64,000 nucleotides of DNA from the NCBI RefSeq assembly GCF_036865545.1, contig NZ_CP142208.1, positions 2,852,001-2,916,000 of the forward strand, given 5' to 3'. Shown piece by piece: positions 26,262-35,440 of this stretch (position 1 is its first letter; each line of letters starts with the position of its first letter). The notes below the pieces were generated by a model. That model did no database searches. It saw only the letters and a list, made by a program, of their open reading frames with translations, and was not told the DNA's origin. This stretch comes from Erwinia sp. E_sp_B01_1 (lineage in GTDB: Bacteria; Pseudomonadota; Gammaproteobacteria; Enterobacterales; Enterobacteriaceae). Both the position numbers and the translations under genes were made by a program.

Positions 26262-26275
26262 TGAGATTATTCCTG
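26262..26275 (+). promoter_or_regulatory. RcsAB-like box
   Basis: TGAGATTATTCCTG resembles the RcsAB consensus TAAGAATATTCCTA, especially the right half ATTCCT. It is about 115 bp before the phosphatase start. It is weaker than the boxes at 2804 and 22157. Confidence 0.35.
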
Positions 26276-26389
26276 GTACTCAAACCACGCTGCCCGCTTT
26301 TTCTGCAATTCTCCTCCTCAGAGTTGTCAGCAACGTTATACTCTCTGATTATCCTGCTTTTTTTCCGTGCTTAACGAGGAGGACGGGTT

Positions 26390-27193
26390 ATGCCTGCGCT
26401 AAATGATCCCCTGATGATTGTGACGGATTTGGATGGCTCGCTGCTCGATCATCATACTTACAGTTGGGAACCTGCCCGACTCTGGCTGGAGCGGCTGACT
26501 GAGCAGGGTATCCCGGTGGTGATCTGTTCCAGTAAAACTGCCGCCGAGATCCTGCCCTTACAGCGCCAGATGGGCCTTTCCGGATCGCCGTATATTGCCG
26601 AAAACGGTGCCATCGTTCACTGGCAAGGATCTGATGCCACGCTCACAAGTGGCCACCAGCTCAGTTATAGCGGTCTCTGCGACAGCCTGCAGAGCCTGCG
26701 CGAACGCTATCATTTTAAATTCACCGGTTTCTCTGATGTCACGGAAAAAGAGGTGGCTGAGTGGACGGGCCTTACCCCTCATGACGCCTCCCTGGCCAGA
26801 ATGCGTGAAGGGTCGGAAAGTATTATCTGGCGCGACACCGCTGAACAGTTTGCAGCTTTTCTTGAGGCGCTGAAGCAGCAGGGATTAATGCTGGTGCAGG
26901 GTGGGCGTTTCTGGCATGTGATGAATCAGGGTGCCGGGAAAGGCGAGGCACTCGATTTTCTTCTCAGCCATTTCCCCCATCCTCACGGAGAACGCTGGAT
27001 CACTCTGGGGCTGGGAGACGGCCCGAACGACGCGCCGATGCTGGATAAGGTTGACTATGCGGTGGTTGTTCAGGGCTACAGTAAAACGCCGGTGACGTTA
27101 AAACGTCAGGATAACGAGCATTTATTTCACAGTGCGCTATACGGCCCGGAGGGCTGGAGTGAAGGCCTGTCGCACTTTATAAGCCAGGGTTAG
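26390..27193 (+). CDS. yedP: HAD-family mannosyl/glucosyl-3-phosphoglycerate phosphatase
   Basis: A 267-residue HAD type IIB phosphatase. Motif I is VTDLDGSLLDHH, motif II lies near VVICSSKT, and motif IV is LGLGDGPNDAPML. It matches E. coli YedP and the MpgP family, which remove phosphate from mannosyl- or glucosyl-3-phosphoglycerate to give the compatible solute. GAGGAGG precedes the ATG. The next gene, 30 bp away, encodes a matching glycosyl-phosphoglycerate synthase, which supports the call. Which sugar is used cannot be settled from sequence alone. Confidence 0.88.
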   Translation: MPALNDPLMIVTDLDGSLLDHHTYSWEPARLWLERLTEQGIPVVICSSKTAAEILPLQRQMGLSGSPYIAENGAIVHWQGSDATLTSGHQLSYSGLCDSLQSLRERYHFKFTGFSDVTEKEVAEWTGLTPHDASLARMREGSESIIWRDTAEQFAAFLEALKQQGLMLVQGGRFWHVMNQGAGKGEALDFLLSHFPHPHGERWITLGLGDGPNDAPMLDKVDYAVVVQGYSKTPVTLKRQDNEHLFHSALYGPEGWSEGLSHFISQG

Positions 27194-27222
27194 CCATCAG
27201 GCATCTTATTAAGGGGAGCAGA

Positions 27223-28443
27223 ATGAGTGATTTTTATCAGAATGGCGTAATTACTAACTTCCATAATCTTACCGGACGACCTGTAGAGGATCTTGAGAAA
27301 GATCTGGTGCGCTTCTCAGAGAAGCGAAAAATGGCCCTGATCCTGCCTTCACTTTTCTCCGAACTGGAGGGGCCGGCGCTGAGCCATATCGTCGATGAGT
27401 TGGCGAAAGTCCCCTACCTGGAGGAGATCGTTATTGGCCTGGATAAAGCCGATCGCGACCAGTTCCTCTTTGCGCGGGAATTCTTTTCACGCCTGCCCCA
27501 GCGCCACCGTATTTTGTGGAATGATGGCCCAAGGCTGAAGGCGCTGGATGCCGAACTGGACAAAGAAGGCCTCTCCCCCTCACAGCCTGGCAAAGGCCGC
27601 AACGTCTGGTTCTGTACCGGATACACGCTGGCTTCCGACAGATCGACCTGCGTAGCCCTGCATGACTGCGATATCGTGACATACGAACGCGGCATGCTGG
27701 CCCGTCTGCTCTACCCGCTGGCCAACCCCTCTTTCCAGTATGAATTTTGTAAAGGATTTTATGCCCGTGTAGCCGATAACAAACTCAACGGGCGGGTTGG
27801 CCGTTTGCTCGTAGGGCCGTTGTTACGTTCGCTGCAGAAAGTTTACGGCCATTCAGATTATCTGGACTATCTGACCAGCTTCCGTTATCCCCTTTCCGGC
27901 GAGTTTGCCATGCGCACCCACGTGTTGAACGGCATTAAATTGCCCGGCGACTGGGGGCTGGAAATTGGGGTGCTCTCCGAGATTTTCCGTAATTACACCA
28001 CGCGACAGAGTTGCCAGGTGGAGATTGCCCACAATTACGATCACAAGCATCAGCCCCTGTCCGAGGAGGATGGTACGGGCGGCCTCCGCAGAATGAGCAA
28101 CGATATTGTGCAGTCTCTGTTACGTAAGATGGCGACTATGGGGGTCAGTATCACCAGCGACTCCTTCCGCGTACTGAAAGCGACCTACTATCGTAACGCG
28201 CTGGATATGATGGAAATCTACAGTCATGAGGCGACGATGAACGGGCTGAAGTTCGATCAACATGCGGAAGAAGCCGCCGTGGAGATGTTTACCCAGTCGA
28301 TTCTGGAAGCGGGTCAGTCCTTTATTGAACGTCCCAACGAAAAACCCTTTATTCCGAGCTGGAGCCGCGTGCAGTCTGCCTTCCCTGACATTCTGCACCG
28401 GATTTATGAAGCGGTGGAAGAGGATAACGCAGGTAACGTCTAG
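27223..28443 (+). CDS. GT81-type glucosyl/mannosyl-3-phosphoglycerate synthase
   Basis: A 406-residue soluble glycosyltransferase. Motifs include ALILPSLFSELEGPAL near residue 40, the nucleotide-sugar DxD-like ALHDCDIVTYER, FARV-like substrate loops (KGFYARVADNKLNGRVGRLL) and PGDWGLEIGVLSEIF. The pattern fits retaining family 81 enzymes (GpgS type) that join a sugar from NDP-sugar to 3-phosphoglycerate. It is coupled to the phosphatase in a two-gene operon, giving a complete two-step route to glucosyl- or mannosylglycerate. GGGGAG lies upstream of the ATG. Confidence 0.8.
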   Translation: MSDFYQNGVITNFHNLTGRPVEDLEKDLVRFSEKRKMALILPSLFSELEGPALSHIVDELAKVPYLEEIVIGLDKADRDQFLFAREFFSRLPQRHRILWNDGPRLKALDAELDKEGLSPSQPGKGRNVWFCTGYTLASDRSTCVALHDCDIVTYERGMLARLLYPLANPSFQYEFCKGFYARVADNKLNGRVGRLLVGPLLRSLQKVYGHSDYLDYLTSFRYPLSGEFAMRTHVLNGIKLPGDWGLEIGVLSEIFRNYTTRQSCQVEIAHNYDHKHQPLSEEDGTGGLRRMSNDIVQSLLRKMATMGVSITSDSFRVLKATYYRNALDMMEIYSHEATMNGLKFDQHAEEAAVEMFTQSILEAGQSFIERPNEKPFIPSWSRVQSAFPDILHRIYEAVEEDNAGNV

Positions 28444-30092
28444 CCCTCCCCACAGACGCGGTTGCGTCCGTTAAGCTTGGCCTGATAAAGCCTGCCGTCA
28501 GCCACTGACTGCAGGCTTTCAAATTCGTAAACGCCCTGCTCTTCACTGGAAGCAACGCCCAGCGAGACGGTCACTTTCAGGCTGACAGAGGCATTAACCG
28601 ACACCTCTTTGTTTGCCAGCTTTGTCCTCACCCGCTCTGCCACTTCCAGCGCCTCCTGAAGTCCCGTGTCCGGCAGGACGATACAGAACTCCTCGCCACC
28701 CACTCTGCCTACCACGTCCACTTTCCGGATAGCTGACTGAATAATCCCGGCGGCATAGCTCAGCACAAGATCGCCTGCCTGATGGCCGTGGGTATCGTTG
28801 ACGGATTTAAAACGGTCAATATCGAGCTGGATCACTGAGAAGGGACGCTGGCCGAGCTGGCCCTGGCTGGCAAACTGTTCGGCCCGCTCGAAGAAGGCTC
28901 CCCGGTTAAGTAACCGGGTAAGATTGTCATAATGTGCCCGCCAGCTCAGGGTGTTCTGCAGGGTAAGCATGCGTCTGATCAGGCGTGTAATCAGCTGATA
29001 GGCAAACAGCAACGACAGGCTGAACAGCAGCCACATCAGAACCAGAACCACAGAGGCACGCCCGGTATGCCCCTGAACCCCCTCCCTGAAAGTCTGAATA
29101 TTCACTATCACCGATTTGAACTGGCTGTCTCTGGTCCAGGTCACGAACCGCGAGCCAAACCGCATCGCCCCCTGACGGTCGTGGGCTACCGCAGCAGTAA
29201 AGCGCTGAAATTCTTCTGTTGTAAATTCGTGACCGGGTAAGATTTTGTCGTCGGTCTTTGCCACCAGCTCCAGGCGGTTGTTATAGAGCAGCACGTTACC
29301 GCTCATCCCTTTAGGCCGTGCCTGCATCAGAAATGAGCGGATTCGCTCTGCGGAAAAATCCATCGCCAGCACACCGTACCAGTGACCCTGTTGATCGACA
29401 GGGATGCTGACGGTAATCACTTTCCCCTCCTGCATAATCCCGTCATAAAGCCCTGTCCAGTCCAGCTTACGGGCAGGATTTGCCTCAGGAGACATACGCG
29501 TGAAATAGGGCCGCGTGACCATATGCGAGTAGTTTTCCAGCGTTTCAGCCGCGTTGAGCGGCGGCGTTGAACTCAGGTAAAAGCCGGCACGGGAGATGTA
29601 CCAGAGCCTGGCATGGTAATTCGTGGAGGGATCGTGCAACTGGAGGATAATGCTCATCTCCAGCGCCGCCGTCAGCTCATCTTCGAGCTGGGGTCCGTCA
29701 CTCCGCTGCAAAAGGGCGCGCCCCTCCAGCCAGGTATCCGCTACCCCATTAATCGGCATACTGCGATGAGAAGGATTAGCCAGCTGCCATACGGGGAGAT
29801 GTCTGATCCGTTCAAACTCGTTCAACTGCCTACGAAGGGTGTTATTTCTCGCCGGACTCTGGATCGCGTGCTGCAGCATATTGCGAAAAAAGATAAGCTC
29901 ATCAATGCTTCGCTGGCCCTGACGGTCAATGGTATTGGAGGTAGTATTCAGCTGATCGCGCTGAGTGATTTCGTAAGTTTCTTTCAGGATTAAGCCTTCC
30001 CGCCAGGTCAGCGTGGTGGCGATGAGAAAAACCAGGCAGAAACAACTCTGTACCAGGTGTTCAGGGGCGATCGATCGCAACCGGGATAACAT
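28440..30092 (-). CDS. dgcQ: Diguanylate cyclase DgcQ (YedQ)
   Basis: A 550-residue membrane protein. TM1 is at about residues 12-32; the periplasmic CHASE7-type sensor includes PINGVADTWLEG and LWYISRAGFYLSSTPP; TM2 is near residue 350. The GGDEF domain has DIDRFKSVNDTHGHQAGDLV, an RKVD inhibitory site and GRVGGEEFCIVLP. It matches E. coli DgcQ (YedQ), also next to yedP. It makes c-di-GMP and is product-inhibited through RxxD. ATG 30092 is preferred to the GTG just before. Its end overlaps the synthase stop tail-to-tail. Confidence 0.93.
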   Translation of the reverse strand: MLSRLRSIAPEHLVQSCFCLVFLIATTLTWREGLILKETYEITQRDQLNTTSNTIDRQGQRSIDELIFFRNMLQHAIQSPARNNTLRRQLNEFERIRHLPVWQLANPSHRSMPINGVADTWLEGRALLQRSDGPQLEDELTAALEMSIILQLHDPSTNYHARLWYISRAGFYLSSTPPLNAAETLENYSHMVTRPYFTRMSPEANPARKLDWTGLYDGIMQEGKVITVSIPVDQQGHWYGVLAMDFSAERIRSFLMQARPKGMSGNVLLYNNRLELVAKTDDKILPGHEFTTEEFQRFTAAVAHDRQGAMRFGSRFVTWTRDSQFKSVIVNIQTFREGVQGHTGRASVVLVLMWLLFSLSLLFAYQLITRLIRRMLTLQNTLSWRAHYDNLTRLLNRGAFFERAEQFASQGQLGQRPFSVIQLDIDRFKSVNDTHGHQAGDLVLSYAAGIIQSAIRKVDVVGRVGGEEFCIVLPDTGLQEALEVAERVRTKLANKEVSVNASVSLKVTVSLGVASSEEQGVYEFESLQSVADGRLYQAKLNGRNRVCGEG

Positions 30093-30224
30093 CACGAAAA
30101 TGGGGTTCCTGAGGAAAAAATGCGCGAATTTTCAAGTGTAGAGTGCGCAGGAATTTCCTGCCAGGTGATGGATCAAGGAAGGAACAGAAAGCAGGACGAA
30201 GAGGATCGTCCTGTCTGGGGGGTG

Positions 30225-30404
30225 TTAACTGGCCAGTTGGTTCCCGCCTGAGCGCAGCGGGCAAAGTTCTTCTTCCCTGAACGCTTCGCGTTTGACGCTG
30301 TAGCCGTCATACCAGCGACATTCCACCATACCACTGGCATAGCCTGTGACCACCATTGCCGGGCCACCTTCTTTAAGCTGCACTTCCTCACTGACCATGA
30401 TCAT
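30225..30404 (-). CDS. yodC: YodC family small protein (DUF2158)
   Basis: A 59-residue protein: MIMVSEEVQLKEGGPAMVVT, then GYASGMVECRWYDGYSVKRE. It closely matches E. coli YodC, which has a small beta-barrel-like fold of unknown role. AAGAGGT lies 5 nt before the ATG. It is upstream of, and reads toward, dgcQ. A hairpin with CAGGACGA arms follows near 30190-30212. Confidence 0.9.
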   Translation of the reverse strand: MIMVSEEVQLKEGGPAMVVTGYASGMVECRWYDGYSVKREAFREEELCPLRSGGNQLAS

Positions 30405-30539
30405 GACTTACCTCTTAATTTGGGTTAGCAGACCTTACACCGGAAATTAAGGTATAGCAGGCAGGCCAGGTTTAATCTGTTAAAAGCAAGTAAAATATAT
30501 GTTAATTTTAGTTAAGCCGTTAAATTCTCAGGCAATAAA

Positions 30540-30572
30540 AAAAGCGAGTGACTTAATCACTCGCTTTTTAAA
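30540..30572 (-). terminator. Bidirectional terminator below the 43-residue gene
   Basis: AAAGCGAGTGA-CTTAA-TCACTCGCTTTTTA. Read on the reverse strand the stem is followed by seven or more T residues. Confidence 0.85.
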
Positions 30573-30593
30573 GGGGTTACTGGCGCTCTGGCG

Positions 30594-30725
30594 TCAGATT
30601 TTGCAACCTTCACAATCCGCTTCATCGCTCAGGTCAGTCGGGACTTCACTGGCCTTTTTTTCTGCATGGGCTTCGGCTTGTTCCAGCTCGGCATCAATAT
30701 CAAATTCAAAAATGTCGTCTTTCAT
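30594..30725 (-). CDS. 43-residue acidic protein with CxxC motif
   Basis: A small acidic protein: MKDDIFEFDIDAELEQAEAH, ending DEADCEGCKI. GGAG sits 5 nt before the inner ATG and a strong terminator follows, so it looks like a real gene. The C-terminal CEGC could bind metal or form a disulfide. Its position just downstream of yedI suggests co-transcription. I do not recognise the family. Confidence 0.65.
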   Translation of the reverse strand: MKDDIFEFDIDAELEQAEAHAEKKASEVPTDLSDEADCEGCKI

Positions 30726-30763
30726 CATCACTCCAGAGTACTTAGCTTGCTAATAAGCTGCCT

Positions 30764-31675
30764 TTATACTGACTTCCCCCGCACTCTGGCAATCAAATTT
30801 ACCACCAACAGCACGATTGCCCCCACAATCAGGCCCAGAATCAGGTTGGCCAGATTGCTCACCACGGTGCCGATCAGTCCGGCATAATCCGCAGTGTAAT
30901 GTTCAATGAAATGATGAATTGCCGGTACGCCGTGAGCAATAATCCCACCGCCGACAAGGAACATCGCGATAGTGCCCACCACGGTCAGGATTTTCATCAT
31001 CCAGGGGGCCAGGGCTAACAATGCGCCGCCGATAGCCTGGGCCAGGGTTGAGGATTTCTCTTTCAGCCACAGACCAAGGTCATCGATTTTCACGATGCAG
31101 GCCACAATGCCATACACGCCAATGGTCACCAGAATGGCAATACCGGAGAGGATCAGAACCTGATTCATCAGCGGTGCTTCGGAGACAATCCCAAGGGTGA
31201 TCGCCACTATCTCAGCGGAGAGGATAAAGTCGGTGCGAATAGCCCCTTTCACCTTCTTCTTTTCAAACTCTGCCAGGTTTTGCTGCGAAAGGTTTTTGAT
31301 CCGCTGTTCCCGCGCTTCCGGGCTCTTCTCCCCTTTATCTTTGTGCAGGCTGTGCAGCACTTTTTCAAAGCCTTCGTAACAGAGGTAGGCTCCTCCCACC
31401 ATCAACAAAGGGGTAATTGCCCAGGGTGCCCATGCGCTGATGATCAGCGCCAGCGGCACGAGGATCAGCTTGTTAAGAAAGGAGCCTTTCGCCACTCCCC
31501 AGACGACCGGTAATTCACGGTTAGCCTTTACGCCACTAACCTGCTGTGCGTTTAACGACAGGTCATCTCCCAGTACTCCTGCGGTCTTCTTTGCCGCAAC
31601 TTTGCCCATCACCGAGATATCATCCAGCAGCGTGGCAATATCGTCCAATAGCGTCAGTAAGCTCGTTCCTGCCAA
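30764..31675 (-). CDS. yedI: YedI inner-membrane protein (DUF808)
   Basis: A 303-residue polytopic protein matching E. coli Yed[21 protein letters not shown], then [20 protein letters not shown] and [20 protein letters not shown]. The best start is TTG at 31675, with AAGGAA 7 nt upstream; this gives the conserved (M)AGTSLL N-terminus. The longer frame from 31714 runs into the next gene. Function unknown. Confidence 0.92.
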   Translation of the reverse strand: MAGTSLLTLLDDIATLLDDISVMGKVAAKKTAGVLGDDLSLNAQQVSGVKANRELPVVWGVAKGSFLNKLILVPLALIISAWAPWAITPLLMVGGAYLCYEGFEKVLHSLHKDKGEKSPEAREQRIKNLSQQNLAEFEKKKVKGAIRTDFILSAEIVAITLGIVSEAPLMNQVLILSGIAILVTIGVYGIVACIVKIDDLGLWLKEKSSTLAQAIGGALLALAPWMMKILTVVGTIAMFLVGGGIIAHGVPAIHHFIEHYTADYAGLIGTVVSNLANLILGLIVGAIVLLVVNLIARVRGKSV

Positions 31676-31689
31676 AATTTCGTTCCTTA

Positions 31690-31956
31690 TTATTGTTGCC
31701 GACAACAGGGACAAACCTGCATTTCTGTCACCACCATATCGGCGATGCCGTCACACTCCCACTCAACCCGCACCGGCTGGCCTTCTGCCTGCTGATGATG
31801 CAGATATTTGCTGACCGGGCTCTCCGTCATGCCGGTGACCTCTTCGGTGGCGACCAGCTCGTCCCCCACAAAGATTCGTGCGGTGGCATGCGTATTCACC
31901 ATGCGTTCGCCGCTGATTTTATACAGCCGTTTTACGGTAAGTTTGATACTGGACAC
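31690..31956 (-). CDS. Unknown 88-residue protein with C-terminal CPCC
   Basis: Starts [20 protein letters not shown] and ends [11 protein letters not shown]. It is beta-rich, with an acidic middle and no signal peptide. The CPCC end could bind zinc or form a disulfide. It ends 14 bp before the yedI start on the same strand, so it is probably the first gene of a yedI transcript. I do not recognise the family. Confidence 0.55.
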   Translation of the reverse strand: MSSIKLTVKRLYKISGERMVNTHATARIFVGDELVATEEVTGMTESPVSKYLHHQQAEGQPVRVEWECDGIADMVVTEMQVCPCCRQQ

Positions 31957-32127
31957 GGTTCACCCTGCACAGAGATGTTAAAGAGTGTGATCTAAGCAAT
32001 TATGTACGAGGGATGCAAATTGTGTGACCAGATTTGCATTAACTGCAAAAAAAAAGCCATTTTTCATCTGGTTGAAACTAATTTTTAGCGTTAAGTTAAC
32101 CCTCCTTTAACAGGCCTGGATAAAAAA

Positions 32128-33045
32128 ATGTTACGCCGTGCCCCTGCTTTGCTCCCTTTAATAGCCGCGCTGTTCGCCCTGTATTTCATCTGGGGATCGA
32201 CTTATTTTGTGATTCGCCTTGGGGTCGAAAGCTGGCCGCCCATGATGCTGGCCGGCCTGCGATTCCTGTTAGCCGGCACGGTCCTGATGGTTTATCTGCT
32301 GCTGCGTGGTGAAAAACTGCCTTCATGGCGTCCGGCGTTTAATGCTGCGCTGGTGGGTATTATGCTGCTGGCTATTGGTAACGGGGCCGTTACGGTGGCC
32401 GAACATCAGAATGTGCCCTCCGGCATTGCCGCGGTGATGGTGGCTACCGTGCCGCTGTTTGCCATGTGCTTCAGCCGGATGTTTGGCATCCAGACCCGCT
32501 GGATTGAATGGCTTGGAATTGCTGTGGGGCTGGTTGGTATTATTTTACTTAACAGCGGCGGCCACCTTGGAGGAAACCCCTGGGGTGCGGTGATGATTCT
32601 GGTGGGGTCGCTGAGCTGGGCCTTCGGCTCGGTCTGGGGTTCCCGCGTTACCCTGCCCCACGGCATGATGGCGGGGGCGATTGAGATGCTGACGGCTGGT
32701 GTGGTACTGCTGATTGCGAGCACGCTCAGCGGAGAACATCTTACCACCCGTCCCGGCTTACAGGGATTACTGGCGCTGGCTTATCTCAGCCTGTTTGGCT
32801 CGGTTATCGCCATCAATGCCTATATGTTTTTAATCCGCAACGTCACGCCCGCTATTGCCACCAGCTACGCCTACGTTAACCCGGTAGTGGCTGTCCTGCT
32901 GGGGATCAGCTTTGCCGGCGAAAGCCTGACTTCCGTTGAGTGGCTGGCGCTGGCCGTCATTGTGCTGGCGGTGATTCTGGTGACGCTGGGCAAATACCTG
33001 CTCCCGGCTAAACCTGTAGTAAAACCCTGCGTCCTGGAGAAGTAA
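32128..33045 (+). CDS. yedA: EamA/DMT-family exporter YedA
   Basis: A 305-residue protein with ten membrane segments and two EamA repeats. YFIWGSTYFVIRLGVESWPP, VTVAEHQNVPSGIAAVMVAT and ATSYAYVNPVVAVLLG match E. coli YedA closely. It is a drug/metabolite-type transporter, probably an exporter, of unknown substrate. The LysR gene starts 7 bp after its stop. Confidence 0.93.
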   Translation: MLRRAPALLPLIAALFALYFIWGSTYFVIRLGVESWPPMMLAGLRFLLAGTVLMVYLLLRGEKLPSWRPAFNAALVGIMLLAIGNGAVTVAEHQNVPSGIAAVMVATVPLFAMCFSRMFGIQTRWIEWLGIAVGLVGIILLNSGGHLGGNPWGAVMILVGSLSWAFGSVWGSRVTLPHGMMAGAIEMLTAGVVLLIASTLSGEHLTTRPGLQGLLALAYLSLFGSVIAINAYMFLIRNVTPAIATSYAYVNPVVAVLLGISFAGESLTSVEWLALAVIVLAVILVTLGKYLLPAKPVVKPCVLEK

Positions 33046-33051
33046 CCGATT

Positions 33052-33963
33052 ATGCGGGGCAGTGATTACAGTGAACTCAAGGCGTTTGTCACCATTGTGG
33101 AACAGGGCAGCTTCACCCGTGCCTCGGTGCAGTTAAACATCAAGCCCTCGACGTTAAGCCAGATCCTGCGGCAGCTTGAGAAGCGGCTTGGCGTCCGTCT
33201 GCTGAATCGCACAACCCGCAGTTTATCGCTCACTGAACCGGGCGCTGCGTTACTGGCAAAACTGAAACCAGCGATGCAGGCAATGGATGAGGCGGTCAGC
33301 GAAACCACGTCCAGAAGCGGGAAAGTTGCAGGGATGCTACGGGTACATACTTCCCGCATCGCTGCGGAGCTTTATCTGCAACCTTTTCTCGCTGAGTTTC
33401 ACCGGGCCTGGCCCGATATCGTGCTGGAGCTGACCATTGACGATACCGCCATTGATATCGTCAGTAGTGGTTATGATATCGGTATCCGGCTGGGCGAAAT
33501 GTTGGCGAATGATATGATCGCTCATCCGATTGGGGGCGAACTGCGTGAAGTCGCCTTTGCCACGCCCGCCTATCTTAACCTGCACGGCCGTCCGCAAACC
33601 CTTGCCGATTTGCAAAAGCATCAGTGCATCAACTGGCGCTATCCTGCCAGCCAGCGGTTATATGACTGGGAAATGTGGCAGGAAGGTCACTGGGTGGCCG
33701 TAGCGGTAAAAGGCCCGTTAATTGTTTCGGATCGCCGTATCGGACTGAATGCGGCGCTTCAGGGGATGGGTATTGGCTTCTGGCTTCACGATCGGGTGGC
33801 AGATTATGTGGCACGCGGCGAGCTGGAGTTAGTGCTGGAAGCGTTCAGCCACCCCTTCGACGGGTTTTATCTCTACTACCCGCAGCAGAGCGTCGCTTCT
33901 CCAACGATAAAAGCTTTCAGTGAGTTTTTCCGCTCCGTTAATTCTACCCAAAAATCCACATAG
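33052..33963 (+). CDS. LysR-family transcription regulator
   Basis: A 303-residue LTTR. The N-terminal winged helix-turn-helix (FVTIVEQGSFTRASVQLNIK, TLSQILRQLEKRLGVRLLNR) is followed by a periplasmic-binding-like effector domain with the DIGIRLGEML pattern of the PA2877/DmlR-type group. It lies between yedA and an SDR gene, all forward and closely spaced; it may control the SDR. The effector is unknown. Confidence 0.9.
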   Translation: MRGSDYSELKAFVTIVEQGSFTRASVQLNIKPSTLSQILRQLEKRLGVRLLNRTTRSLSLTEPGAALLAKLKPAMQAMDEAVSETTSRSGKVAGMLRVHTSRIAAELYLQPFLAEFHRAWPDIVLELTIDDTAIDIVSSGYDIGIRLGEMLANDMIAHPIGGELREVAFATPAYLNLHGRPQTLADLQKHQCINWRYPASQRLYDWEMWQEGHWVAVAVKGPLIVSDRRIGLNAALQGMGIGFWLHDRVADYVARGELELVLEAFSHPFDGFYLYYPQQSVASPTIKAFSEFFRSVNSTQKST

Positions 33964-34043
33964 TGCATTCGCACTCTGGCAGATTATCTGCATAGTGTTC
34001 TCTGGCAAACTGCTCTCCGTCATTCATTTAACGGAGAAACACA

Positions 34044-34871
34044 ATGTCTGCTGCAAAAACCTGGTTTATTACTGGCGTCTCTCGTGGGCTTGGCGAAGCG
34101 CTGGCTAAAGCGGTACTGGATCGTGGTGATACTGTTATTGGCACCACGCGTGACCAGCCCCCGGCCTTTGCCGCAACCCGTTCCAATTTTCACTGGCTTT
34201 CACTGGATGTGACCGATGCCGCGGGCATCAGGCAGGTGGTTGATAAGGCTTTCAGCCTTACCGGAACACTAGATGTGCTGGTCAACAATGCAGGTTATGG
34301 CCTGCTGGGTTCAGTGGAAGAAGCCACCGAAGAGCAGGTCGCGCACCTCTTCGACGTAAACTTTCACGGTACGCGCCGGGTGATTCAGGCAGCCCTGCCG
34401 CATCTTCGTCAGCAGCGTAGCGGGCACATCATCAACATCACTTCCATTGCAGGCATCGCGCCAAATTCAGGTTCAGGCATGTATTCGGCGGCAAAATTCG
34501 CCGTTGAAGGAATGTCGAAAGGCCTGGCGCAGGAAGTGGCCCCGCTGGGGATTAGTGTCACGCTGGTAGAGCCGGGAGCTTTCCGCACCGATTTTCTTTC
34601 CGATCATTCATTGCGTCGCAGCCCTTCAGAAATTGCAGACTATGCCGCCACTGCCGGAGCGGTGGTCAGTAAGCTGGACGATTTCGCCGGTAAGCAACTG
34701 GGTGATCCACAGCGCGCCGCCGAAGCGATAATTGCGGTGGTTCAGGCCGAGCCCCCTCTGCATCTGCTGCTGGGCAGTGATGCCCTGCAGAGGAGAGAGA
34801 AAATGCAGGCTGCATTCGACCGCGATGTGGCGAGGTGGCGGGAGGTGACGCTGAGTACGGATTATAAATAA
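34044..34871 (+). CDS. Short-chain dehydrogenase/reductase
   Basis: A 275-residue classical SDR. The cofactor motif is TGVSRGLGEALA (TGxxxGxG), followed by LVNNAGYG (NNAG), a catalytic Ser in INITSIAG and the YSAAK motif (GMYSAAKFAVEGMSKGLAQE). It is probably NAD(P)-dependent. CGGAG lies upstream of the ATG. It is 80 bp after the LysR gene, a common pairing. The substrate is unknown. Confidence 0.9.
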   Translation: MSAAKTWFITGVSRGLGEALAKAVLDRGDTVIGTTRDQPPAFAATRSNFHWLSLDVTDAAGIRQVVDKAFSLTGTLDVLVNNAGYGLLGSVEEATEEQVAHLFDVNFHGTRRVIQAALPHLRQQRSGHIINITSIAGIAPNSGSGMYSAAKFAVEGMSKGLAQEVAPLGISVTLVEPGAFRTDFLSDHSLRRSPSEIADYAATAGAVVSKLDDFAGKQLGDPQRAAEAIIAVVQAEPPLHLLLGSDALQRREKMQAAFDRDVARWREVTLSTDYK

Positions 34872-34915
34872 TCTGGCGGGCGGCTGGAAACAGCCCTCAG
34901 CATAACGGGCTGCCG

Positions 34916-35383
34916 TTACAGCTGGCGGATACCCTCGGAATCGATTTCCGCATTGCCCGACCCTGCGCAAATCCACTCTTCAAGACGGCTGGTCAGGGCT
35001 TCTTCCTCCAGCCGTGTTTTTCCACGCAGTGAACATTCCCACACCAGCAGCACCTTCCACCCTGCCGCCGTCAGCTCGGCAATATAACGTTTGTCGCGGG
35101 CGACATTACTGTCAATTTTCCCCAGCCAGAATGCCGTGCGCGTCGCCGGCACCTTAAAGAGGTGACAGTGATGTTTGTGCCAGAAACAGCCGTGGACAAA
35201 AATAATGGTTTTATACTGATCGAGAATGAAGTCGGGGCGCCCCGGCAGCATTTTGTCCTGCACCCGATAGCTGAACCCGAGGCCGGTCATCAGCTCGGCC
35301 AGCCGGGTCTCAATAGCGGTATCACGCGTACGGATCGCGCGCATATTTTTGCTACGGGTTTCTGAAGAGTGTACGTCGGCCAT
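34916..35383 (-). CDS. vsr: Very-short-patch repair endonuclease Vsr
   Basis: A 155-residue nuclease. TRSKNMRAIRTRDTAIETRL, PGRPDFIL (catalytic Asp), FVHGCFWHKHHC (zinc-binding) and GWKVLLVWEC match Vsr. It nicks T:G mismatches that arise from deamination of 5-methylcytosine in Dcm sites. The start at 35383 (MADV) has AAGGA upstream. It follows dcm on the same strand; Vsr looks intact while dcm is frameshifted. Confidence 0.95.
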   Translation of the reverse strand: MADVHSSETRSKNMRAIRTRDTAIETRLAELMTGLGFSYRVQDKMLPGRPDFILDQYKTIIFVHGCFWHKHHCHLFKVPATRTAFWLGKIDSNVARDKRYIAELTAAGWKVLLVWECSLRGKTRLEEEALTSRLEEWICAGSGNAEIDSEGIRQL

Positions 35384-35440
35384 CGGTATCATCCTTATGC
35401 TTTGGCTAAGTATAGATCACTCCGGGATCTGACCCGTTTT

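Larger units (their letters stand above)
26055..26389. other. Upstream region of the phosphatase/synthase pair
   Basis: 335 bp non-coding. It holds a near-palindrome TGTACAAC-AA-GTTGTACA (26141-26158), a nearby CTGTACAG (about 26174), and an RcsAB-like box (26262-26275). A promoter was not resolved. Confidence 0.5.
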
